From Micromonospora carbonacea (GTDB lineage Bacteria > Actinomycetota > Actinomycetes > Mycobacteriales > Micromonosporaceae), in NCBI RefSeq assembly GCF_014205165.1, contig NZ_JACHMZ010000001.1, positions 1,648,001 to 1,712,000 on the forward strand: a DNA stretch of 64,000 nucleotides, written 5' to 3'. The notes under the pieces were generated by a model. It was not told the origin of the DNA. It was given only the letters and a program-made list of their open reading frames with translations, and ran no database searches. The position numbers and the translations under genes are program-made. Positions 10,282-16,812 of this stretch are shown piece after piece (the first letter of the stretch is position 1; every line of letters starts with the position of its first letter).

Positions 10282-11166
10282 ATGGACGCCTGGTCGGACC
10301 TGCGCCGGCTGCGCTACTTCGCCGTGCTCGCCGAGGAACTGCACTTCACCCGGGCCGCCGCCCGCCTGCACATCGCCCAACCGGCGCTCAGCCAGCAGAT
10401 CCGCGCCCTGGAACGCCAGCTCGGCGTGCCGCTGGTGCACCGCACCAGCCGGGGCTGCACGCTGACCGAGGTGGGGCAGCGGGTGGCCGCCGAGGCCGCG
10501 CGGCTGCTCGCCGACGTCGACGCCGGCGCCGCCCGCATCAGGGATCTGGTGCAGGGCCGGGGCGGGCGGCTGCGGCTCGCGTACACCCGGTCGGCGCGCG
10601 GCGGCCCGGTGGACGCCCTGGTGGCCCGGTTCCGCACCGCCCACCCCGACGCGGAGGTCGCCGCCGAGACCGCCTGGACCGCGCCGAACGTCGCCGGGCT
10701 GCTCGCCGGCCGGCTCGACGCGGCGTTCGTCCGCCCGCCGGTCGACGAGCCGGCGCTCGCCTGCCGCACCGTCGACACCGAGGAACTGCTGCTGGCCCTG
10801 CCGGCGGGGCACCCGCTGGCCACCGGCCGCCGCCGGATCACCCGGGCCGAGGTGGTGGACCTGCCGGCCGTCATGTGGTCCCGCGCCAACGGCCCCGGCA
10901 TGTTCGACCGGACCATCGCCCAGGTCTGGCCGCACGGCGGCTTCCGGCTGGTCCGGCAGGAGCCCGACGACGAGCAGTTGCTGCGCGCGGTGGCGCAGGG
11001 CGACGTGGTCGCGGCCGTGCCCGCCGGTCGCGCGCGGGCGTTGAAGGTGCCGGGGGTACGCCTGCGCCGGTTCACCGCGCCGACCCCCACGGTGGACGTC
11101 GCCCTCGCCTGGCACCGCGACACCACCAACCCGGCCGTCCACGCCCTCGTGGCGCTCCTGGACTGA
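10282..11166 (+). CDS. LysR-family transcriptional regulator
   Basis: 294 residues. A winged HTH at residues 5-64 reads LRRLRYFAVLAEELHFTRAAARLHIAQPALSQQI in overview (positions 6 onward), followed by the effector-binding domain (about 90-294). I start at ATG 10282, not at upstream in-frame codons, because LysR proteins begin a few residues before this helix and because a TATGAT box sits 6 bases upstream. It lies divergent to the D-amino-acid-oxidase-like gene and is likely its regulator. Confidence 0.93.
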   Translation: MDAWSDLRRLRYFAVLAEELHFTRAAARLHIAQPALSQQIRALERQLGVPLVHRTSRGCTLTEVGQRVAAEAARLLADVDAGAARIRDLVQGRGGRLRLAYTRSARGGPVDALVARFRTAHPDAEVAAETAWTAPNVAGLLAGRLDAAFVRPPVDEPALACRTVDTEELLLALPAGHPLATGRRRITRAEVVDLPAVMWSRANGPGMFDRTIAQVWPHGGFRLVRQEPDDEQLLRAVAQGDVVAAVPAGRARALKVPGVRLRRFTAPTPTVDVALAWHRDTTNPAVHALVALLD

Positions 11167-11281
11167 CGGCGCCGCCCCTTGTCGCCCGTGGCCGCCGGGA
11201 TCGTGGACAGTTGTCGTCCGTTGTGGACGATAGGTGTCCGGGATCCCGGCGCGGGTCGGGTCGGGCGAGGGGGAGGCGTCG

Positions 11282-11710
11282 ATGGGCGGGGAGCTGGGCG
11301 GGTTCCTGATCGGGTACGTTCCGGCGGGGGTCGACGGAGAGGTGTCCGACTTCGCCAGCGAGTGGGAGGGGGTGCGCTTCCGGACCCGGGTGTGGGAGCG
11401 GCAGGTGGCGGAGGGCTGGCGCGTCGACCTGCGGGTGCACGTCCTGCGCGGGGGCCGGCTGGGCACGCTCGGCGAGCTGCGGGACTTCCTCGCCGACTAC
11501 CACGAACGGGACGCGGCGACGTGGCCACTCACCGAGTTCACCGAGGGCGGCGTGACCGGCCTCGTCGGCGACGGCGAGGCGTTCCGGCTGGTCGAGCCCG
11601 GGGTGGCCGTCGACGTGCGCGCCGACCCGGAACAGGTGCCCGAGCCGGAGCTGCGGGCCGTGGCGGCGGGGGTCCGACCCGCGGCCACCCCGGAGCGCAC
11701 CGCAGACTGA
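11282..11710 (+). CDS. Small hypothetical protein, family not recognised
   Basis: 142 residues from an ATG at 11282 preceded by GGGGGAGG at 6-base spacing; an in-frame GTG 48 bases earlier lacks such a site. The sequence is acidic and soluble with no signal peptide or membrane helix. Blocks such as WEGVRFRTRVWERQV and LRDFLADYHERDAATWPLTEF alternate strands and helices. I cannot assign a family. It ends convergently to the gene at 11775. Confidence 0.7.
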   Translation: MGGELGGFLIGYVPAGVDGEVSDFASEWEGVRFRTRVWERQVAEGWRVDLRVHVLRGGRLGTLGELRDFLADYHERDAATWPLTEFTEGGVTGLVGDGEAFRLVEPGVAVDVRADPEQVPEPELRAVAAGVRPAATPERTAD

Positions 11711-11774
11711 TCATTTCGTGGTGGTGGACAGCGGGCGGTGGGTCGTGGGTCGGGCTGGGCGGGGGCCGGCGGGG

Positions 11775-12392
11775 TCAGCCGGGCAGGTCGGCCAGGCAGG
11801 TCAGCCAGAGCTGGTAGCCCGCAGGTGCGCTCCCGGCGGCCTCCCGCGTCAGCCGCAACTCCTCCAGCGCCCGGTCGGCGTCACCGCGTTCCGCCGCCGC
11901 GCGGGCCAGGTCGAACCGGTCGGTGACGAAGGCCGACAAGCGCCGGAGGTGGTCCGCTGCCGCCGCGACCCGGGTCCGCAACTCGTCGGCCGGGCGCTGG
12001 CCCGCGTCGCCCTGCCCGGCGGCGGGGAGGCCCACGGCGGTCGGCGTGGGGATCGCGTGGACGCTGTCGTCCTCCCGTTGTGGGGGATGGCCGTGGCGGA
12101 TCGCGCCGAGCCCGGCCAGGGCCGTCAGGTCGCTGAGCACCTGGTCGCACAGGAGCGCGGCGACCCGGTCGAGGGTGTGCCCGACCTGGTCGGGAGCGCC
12201 CTCGGCGAGCTGGCCGTCGAGCTCGGCGGTCAGGCAGGTGAGCTGTTCGGACACCCCGGCCAGGCCCTCCGCCAGGAAGGCGATCTCGTCTTCGAGCCGC
12301 TCCAACACCTCGTCGGCGGTGCTGAGAAGGCTGTCCCGCATGGCTCTCCCGGTCGTGTCGGTCCACAGTGATCGCGAAGAATCCTGACTCAT
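11775..12392 (-). CDS. Hypothetical helical protein
   Basis: 205 residues from ATG 12392; a second candidate, ATG 12341 (188 residues), has GGGAG four bases upstream, so the start is uncertain. The N-terminal half is a long amphipathic helix region (LSTADEVLERLEDEIAFLAE, then LTAELDGQLAEG) with coiled-coil character. The C-terminal half (ELRTRVAAAADHLRRL, then LEELRLTREAAG) is again helical. There is no signal or membrane segment. I do not recognise the family. It is divergent from the decayed gene pair at 12488-13060. Confidence 0.6.
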   Translation of the reverse strand: MSQDSSRSLWTDTTGRAMRDSLLSTADEVLERLEDEIAFLAEGLAGVSEQLTCLTAELDGQLAEGAPDQVGHTLDRVAALLCDQVLSDLTALAGLGAIRHGHPPQREDDSVHAIPTPTAVGLPAAGQGDAGQRPADELRTRVAAAADHLRRLSAFVTDRFDLARAAAERGDADRALEELRLTREAAGSAPAGYQLWLTCLADLPG

Positions 12393-12487
12393 CAACGGAT
12401 GAAGATCGTCGATAGTTCTCGTGAGTTTCTGTCGGATACCCGATACGTCGGCGGTGGGCGAATATGGGCATCTCCTCATATCCTGTC

Positions 12488-12850
12488 GTGTTCACCGTGG
12501 CGGACCACCGCTGCTGGTCTGGTGGGGCGCCGACGCGGAATCACCCGGCTACGTCGACGCCCAGGCCGCCATGGTCAAGACGCGCGGCTTCGGCGAGGCG
12601 CGGGCCCGCGACCCGGTGCGGCGCACCGGAGCCCGGGCCCAGGGCGCCACGTTCGTGCACCAGGTGCAGGCGCTCGATGCCGGCGGCACCCTCACGTGGT
12701 TGAAGGACCTTGCTGGAGGATGCCGCCGCGCCGCTGCCGCCCGAGGTGATCACCCCGGGGATCGTCGGGGACCTCCAGGCTGCGTTGCGCGAGTTCGCCG
12801 CCACCGCCGAAGAACTCGGAGCCCGCGCATCAGGAGTTGACGATGAGTAA
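12488..12850 (+). pseudogene. Frameshifted remnant of a ~120-residue protein (first gene of a decayed pair)
   Basis: Three stretches in different frames join into one plausible protein: MFTVADH from GTG 12488, then PLLVWWGADAESPGY onward after a missing base near 12505, then LLEDAAAPLPPEVITPG onward after an extra T near 12711, ending at TAA 12848-12850. Each junction restores a smooth protein sequence with strong codon bias. The stop overlaps the next start (ATGAGTAA), as in coupled genes. The family is not recognised. Sequencing error could produce the same picture, but a third and fourth shift in the neighbour make true decay more likely. Confidence 0.6.
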
Positions 12851-13060
12851 CGAGGTTCAACTAATCGGTGACGGCGATGGGCTGGCGTCATCGGGGACCC
12901 GGGAGCTGTCGAACTCGTCCTCGTCTCTGGGGCCTGCCGGCGAATTACCTCAAACTGCAACGGCTCGGGCGTGCTCTTCGCGCGGAGAAGGTCCGACCGC
13001 GAGCGGCGGCTGCCGCAATAATGTCCGCACAGTCGAATCGATGGCGGACACAGCATCGCA
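12843..13060 (+). pseudogene. Twice-frameshifted, truncated remnant (second gene of the decayed pair)
   Basis: From ATG 12843 the protein reads MSNEVQLIGDGDGLA. A frame change near 12889 gives VIGDPGAVELVLVSG, and another near 12935 gives LPANYLKLQRLGRALRA, after which similarity to a coding pattern fades. The pieces fit end to end as one N-terminal domain, and the start overlaps the preceding stop. I recall actinobacterial hypothetical proteins opening in this way, but I cannot name a function. The 3' limit is approximate. Confidence 0.55.
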
Positions 13061-13138
13061 ATATCCGCGGTTGTCGGATTATCATGTGGCGGGCCGGCGA
13101 GCCGGTCCTGCGCCGTAGCAACCTCCGAAGGGGCTCGA

Positions 13139-13972
13139 ATGACGGCAAGCGCCAACCGCCTGGATGGGGCGGTAGCTGACGTGGAAAACGCCAATATCGC
13201 ACGCATTTACGATTACTACCTGGGGGGCCTCTACAACTTCGCCATCGACCGGCAGAAGGCGGAGCGCATCAAGCTGACGCTGCCCAGCGTCGACCTGCTG
13301 GCTCGCGGTAACCGGGACTGGCTGCGCCGATCCGTGCGATATCTGGTGGCGCAGGGGGTGGAGCAGTTCATCGATATCGCGGCGGGTCTGCCGACTGCCA
13401 ACAATACGCACGAGGTCGCGCACGCCCTCAACCCCCGCGCGCGGGTGATTTATGTGGACAACGACCCGTCGGCCGTCATCCACGGCGAGGAAATTCTTGC
13501 GAAGGAGCCGCTCGCCGCCATGGCGGAAGCCGACGGGAGGCACCCTGAGCAGGTGTGGGCACACCCGGCAATCCGCGATTTGATCGATTTGTCGCAGCCG
13601 GTGGGGATCATCCTGGGTGGGCTGCTCGTGTTCGTTCCCGACGAGGATGATCCGAAGGGGCTCGTCGCGGCATACCGGGAGGCCCTGGCGCCTGGCAGTT
13701 ACCTCGCGATCTCCCACCTCACCGCCGACACGGTGGACGCGGAAACAAGAGCACAGGTCGACCGAATGGTCGCCGCCTACCAGGCCGGGGTCGGCGCGAC
13801 CCTCCACGTGCGGGACAAGGCGACGTTCGCGTCCTGGTTCGAAGGTATGGAGCTGATCGATCCGGGGGTGACCCTGATGGCGGACTGGCGTCCGGACCCG
13901 GGCCTGGACGTGGATGTCCAGACGCCGTCGCGGCAGCTCGGCTACGGCGCGATGGGCCGGATCGCCAGCTGA
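13139..13972 (+). CDS. SAM-dependent methyltransferase, DUF574 type (Methyltransf_19)
   Basis: 277 residues, normal for this actinobacterial family. The opening ANIARIYDYYLGG, the SAM-binding stretch FIDIAAGLPTANNTHEVA (about residue 78), and VIYVDNDPSAV (acidic SAM ribose residues) are diagnostic. The LVFVPDED block follows the catalytic core. Substrates are unknown; the family is expanded in Streptomyces and relatives. The ATG has GAAGGGG 5 bases upstream. Codons use more A/T in third position (aat, gat, att) than the neighbours, suggesting transfer or weak expression. A strong terminator follows. Confidence 0.9.
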   Translation: MTASANRLDGAVADVENANIARIYDYYLGGLYNFAIDRQKAERIKLTLPSVDLLARGNRDWLRRSVRYLVAQGVEQFIDIAAGLPTANNTHEVAHALNPRARVIYVDNDPSAVIHGEEILAKEPLAAMAEADGRHPEQVWAHPAIRDLIDLSQPVGIILGGLLVFVPDEDDPKGLVAAYREALAPGSYLAISHLTADTVDAETRAQVDRMVAAYQAGVGATLHVRDKATFASWFEGMELIDPGVTLMADWRPDPGLDVDVQTPSRQLGYGAMGRIAS

Positions 13973-13978
13973 TCCGTG

Positions 13979-14016
13979 ACCGCTGCCTTGGCCGCCCCGG
14001 CGGCCAAGGCAGCGGT
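13979..14016 (+). terminator. Terminator after the DUF574 methyltransferase
   Basis: An 18-bp perfect stem (ACCGCTGCCTTGGCCGCC and its complement) with only 2 unpaired bases starts 7 bases after the stop. Confidence 0.75.
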
Positions 14017-14187
14017 GGATGGAGTGGTTCGGGCCGGGTCAGGGGCATGGTGGTCGACCTCGCCGACAGGGCGCACTTCGCTGATCCTGACAGGAGGTCG
14101 CAGCTGGCCTGCCGGACGCTCACCGCCGGCGGTCCGGACCGGACGGCCGGCAACTGTGGCGGCCGTGTTGGCCGGTGCTGCTTGCCG

Positions 14188-14712
14188 CTAGCCCGTCAGA
14201 AGGTTGACCAGGACACCTGTGGGGATGGAAGCAGCTACGCCGGCCAGGAACCACCACAGCTGACCCCGTCTGTTCGTTCGCTGCAATCTGGCTGCCAGAT
14301 CCACCAAGCTCTCACTCCCACTCGTCGCGCCATCCTCCGCGCTGACAATCCTGTTGAGTCGAAGTCGCAGCTGTCGTCCTAAACGGCTGGTACGTGATGG
14401 CGTGTCCTTGATGGTAGAGCCGCGCCAGCGCCTGCGCCGAGCTGATAAAGGCGCTGCACGCGCGCTTTCGTTCTCTGGGTCGTAGGGGAAGGGAAAGTAC
14501 GCTCCCGGTTGCGGGATCGGCCGGTCTTCGGACCTGCCGGGCGCGTGCTGGAGGGATTCCCGCTCGTGTGCCCTCCGCCAAAGCCCACCGGCGAGGCCGA
14601 TCAAGAACAGGTCGGCTAGGGCCGCCACAAGTGACCATGGCTGCGGAAGGCTGTAGGCCACGGTTCCCGTCACTGCCGCTGCTGCAATCAGCAGCTTGGG
14701 CGCATTCCTCAT
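14188..14712 (-). CDS. Hypothetical membrane protein
   Basis: 174 residues. Two hydrophobic segments at the N-terminus (about 6-24 and 28-46) and one at the C-terminus (WWFLAGVAASIPTGVLVNLL) flank a basic, Arg-rich cytoplasmic-like middle (SARRRRWRGSTIK, LGRQLRLRLNRI). No ribosome-binding site is visible before ATG 14712; TAGCAT lies too close to be its -10. The family is unknown. It lies in the lower-GC accessory stretch. Confidence 0.6.
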   Translation of the reverse strand: MRNAPKLLIAAAAVTGTVAYSLPQPWSLVAALADLFLIGLAGGLWRRAHERESLQHAPGRSEDRPIPQPGAYFPFPYDPENESARAAPLSARRRRWRGSTIKDTPSRTSRLGRQLRLRLNRIVSAEDGATSGSESLVDLAARLQRTNRRGQLWWFLAGVAASIPTGVLVNLLTG

Positions 14713-14917
14713 GGATGCTATTCAAGCGCCCTATGCGAGTGGGGTGTGACGGCTGGCGGACAGCAGCATTGAGCACCTGGAGCACGGAAGGCCAGGGGCT
14801 GGCCCTGCGGGGTGCCGGACCTGCAGCAACAGGGGCCAGGCACTGCGACCGACGCGGCTCGCGGCCGTGGGTAAGGCCACCTTGCAGGGGAGCAAGCCAA
14901 CCGTCCGGCCGCACGGA

Positions 14918-15133
14918 TCATTCCGGGGTGTCGTCCTCGGTGGGGCGCGGCTGGCGGTACTTCCTGATCCACTCTTCGACGTCCTCGGCCAGCCACACCT
15001 TCATGCCGCGTAGCTCCTGGTAGGGCTTCGGGAAGGTGGGATACCTGGCGAGCTGCTGGAACCGCTGCCGCGACACGCCCAGGCGCTCTGCGATCTCGTA
15101 GGGCCCCATCAGGAGCACCGAGCCACGACCCAT
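14918..15133 (-). CDS. AlpA/MerR-like small DNA-binding protein
   Basis: 71 residues. Residues 9-30 (MGPYEIAERLGVSRQRFQQL) form a helix-turn-helix and WLAEDVEEWIRKY is the typical trailing helix of AlpA/excisionase-like winged HTH proteins, with FPKP between them. I chose ATG 15133 because TACCGT, a -10-like box, lies exactly 6 bases upstream and no ribosome site is present; longer in-frame forms add only low-complexity sequence. Such proteins act as small regulators or recombination directionality factors, but no integrase is seen nearby. Confidence 0.75.
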   Translation of the reverse strand: MGRGSVLLMGPYEIAERLGVSRQRFQQLARYPTFPKPYQELRGMKVWLAEDVEEWIRKYRQPRPTEDDTPE

Positions 15134-15139
15134 GCGCCG

Positions 15140-15145
15140 ACGGTA
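15140..15145 (-). promoter_or_regulatory. -10 box for a leaderless transcript of the AlpA-like gene
   Basis: TACCGT on the minus strand, 6 bases before ATG 15133. Confidence 0.4.
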
Positions 15146-15211
15146 GGGCGATCGTCGCTGTCCGATCGGCAATAGCCAATTGACCGGTTGGCCTGCCGCA
15201 ATGGTGGCCCT

Positions 15212-15487
15212 ATGCGACGACGAGTGTCCTACCAGGAATACCTGCTCGCCACCGCCCTGACCCTGGTCTGTCGGCACAAGCCCGTGTGGTCGTGGGTCCG
15301 GTGGCGATACGTCTGCGCGTGCGGCAACGAATTGCCCTGCCGGCACCGCCACCGCCTGCCGATCAACCACCGGCACTGGCCGCACGGCCCGGAGCCCGAG
15401 GCCGGGGGCGCGGCCGACGCCGTGGGCGGGGCTGGAGGTGGGGCGGGGGACGGCGGCGACGGTGACAGCGAGGGCGGGAGACTGTGA
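15212..15487 (+). CDS. Small Cys/His-rich hypothetical protein
   Basis: 91 residues from ATG 15212. The centre holds C-x13-C-x-C-x5-C with several His (VCRHKPVW, YVCACGNELPCRHRHR, NHRHW), which suggests a zinc-binding knuckle. The C-terminus is Gly/Asp-rich and disordered. TTGACC at 15180-15185 could be a -35 element but no matching -10 is clear. The stop overlaps the next GTG (GTGA), so the two genes are coupled. It is divergent from the AlpA-like gene. The function is unknown. Confidence 0.6.
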   Translation: MRRRVSYQEYLLATALTLVCRHKPVWSWVRWRYVCACGNELPCRHRHRLPINHRHWPHGPEPEAGGAADAVGGAGGGAGDGGDGDSEGGRL

Positions 15488-15828
15488 GCGCGGTGCGTGA
15501 TGTCGCCGTTGACTCAGCTCCCTATGCGTCGAGAGAAGCCCCGCTGCGGGCCGGGACGCTGCTGCACGTGACCCGGGCGGCGAGCCCGCAGTTCGTCCAG
15601 CCGATCTTCTTCCGGCTGATCCGCGTGCACGCCGACTGGGTCACCTACCACGGCTGGACCTGGCTCGACGGCTACCAGATCGACGCGCGGGGCGACGCGG
15701 TCGCGCGCCGCTCGATCTTCGTGCAGCCGGCCGGGCTGCGGGTGCTGGCTAGTCTGCCGGCTCCGGCGGGCGGCGGGCGAGCAGGGAGAACGCGTTCGGC
15801 AGTCGCCCGGACCAGGCCGCCGCCGTGA
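15484..15828 (+). CDS. Hypothetical protein coupled to the Cys/His-rich gene
   Basis: 114 residues from GTG 15484, overlapping the upstream stop by 4 bases. The core (LLHVTRAASPQFVQPIFFRL, then WVTYHGWTWLDGYQID) looks like a small beta-rich fold; the last 25 residues are Arg/Pro/Gly-rich and may not be structured. The 3' end overlaps the convergent methyltransferase by 80 bases. I do not recognise the family. Confidence 0.6.
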   Translation: MSAVRDVAVDSAPYASREAPLRAGTLLHVTRAASPQFVQPIFFRLIRVHADWVTYHGWTWLDGYQIDARGDAVARRSIFVQPAGLRVLASLPAPAGGGRAGRTRSAVARTRPPP

Positions 15829-16513
15829 TTCCGCCCGGCCGCCAGAACGGTTCGGGGTGTTCGGCCAGGTGGAGCAGCTCCAGGTCGGCGGCGAGCACCA
15901 CGTTGACGATTTCCCCCAGGGTCCACTGGAATTCCACCGCCCCGTTCCCCGGGAACGTGTCGTTGACGAAGCAATCACCGAAGTAACTCCGGTCGGCCCG
16001 GATCCGGGGCTCGTCGGCGTCCCAGCTCCACAGGGCGGCCGCCGGGTGCGCCTCGTACACGAACAGGTGACCCGCCGGCCGCAGCAGCCGGGCGACGTCG
16101 CGCGCCCAGGCGGCCAGGTCCCGCATCCAGATCAGCGCGCCCTTGCCCGTGTAGACCAGCTCCGCGCAGCCGTCGGACAACGGGGCGCCGGGAAGTTCGG
16201 CGACCACGTACCGGCAGGCCAGCCCCAGCGCGGCGGCGCGCCGGTGCGCCGCGCCGGTCGTCACCGCGCTGTAGTCGACCCCGATCACCGTACGCGCGCC
16301 GGCCGCGACCAGGGCCACGTCGTCGAGGCCGTGGCCGCTCTGCAGGTGCACCACCACCGGCGCGGCGCGCAGCAACGGGCGCAGCAGCTCGATCTCGGAC
16401 GGGTTCAGCGACGTGCCCTCCCGCGCCTCGCGCAGCAGGTCGTCGTGCTCCCGGACGTACTTCCCGGCGGCGGTTTCCCAGGCGGCCCGGTTGCGTCGCA
16501 CGGCGTCGTCCAC
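15749..16513 (-). CDS. Class I SAM-dependent methyltransferase
   Basis: 254 residues from GTG 16513, preferred because members begin near DDAVRRNRAAWETAAGKYV; an in-frame GTG at 16603 would add 30 unconvincing residues and run across two direct repeats. The SAM-binding strand VVHLQSGHGLDDVALVAAG leads into VIGVDYS (acidic D). The post-motif region ELVYTGKGALIWMRDLAAW and LLRPAGHLFVYE fit small-molecule methyltransferases. The substrate is unknown. It is divergent from the M48 peptidase gene and convergent, with overlap, to the gene at 15484. Confidence 0.85.
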   Translation of the reverse strand: MDDAVRRNRAAWETAAGKYVREHDDLLREAREGTSLNPSEIELLRPLLRAAPVVVHLQSGHGLDDVALVAAGARTVIGVDYSAVTTGAAHRRAAALGLACRYVVAELPGAPLSDGCAELVYTGKGALIWMRDLAAWARDVARLLRPAGHLFVYEAHPAAALWSWDADEPRIRADRSYFGDCFVNDTFPGNGAVEFQWTLGEIVNVVLAADLELLHLAEHPEPFWRPGGITAAAWSGRLPNAFSLLARRPPEPAD

Positions 16514-16573
16514 GGCGAACAGTGTCGATGTCTCCGCCCAATATGGCGAGCGGTTTTCACCTTCTGCGGAACT

Positions 16574-16617
16574 CCATTGTCGGTCGCCCCTGACTCCGGT
16601 CACGAACCATTGTCGGT
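16574..16617. repeat. 11-bp direct repeats 33 bp apart upstream of the methyltransferase
   Basis: CCATTGTCGGT occurs at 16574-16584 and 16607-16617. The period of 33 bp is three helical turns, which would place two protein molecules on one DNA face. It could be an operator for the methyltransferase gene. Confidence 0.4.
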
Positions 16618-16812
16618 AATCTGCTGGCGAGATCCACTATGGACGGGTAACGTGCTGCGTCGTCGTCGGCTCCCGTTCATGGGATCGGCGGCTCTCATCG
16701 CACCTGCGCAATTCCTCCGACGGTCGGCCGAGCCGCCCGTCCGATACGCCGTGCCCTTATCCGTTCCCCTTCGCCACCCGTTCCGCGGTGGCGGTCGAGC
16801 CGAGGAGCCGCC

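Noticed and set aside
12541..13206. A 221-residue minus-strand frame over the decayed gene pair
   Set aside because: Ser/Arg/Pro-rich shadow; the plus-strand fragments have coherent protein sequence and the coupled stop/start.
14918..15385. Longer form of the AlpA-like protein starting near 15385
   Set aside because: The extra residues cover the divergent Cys/His-rich gene and lack homology-like features; the -10 box fits the 15133 start.
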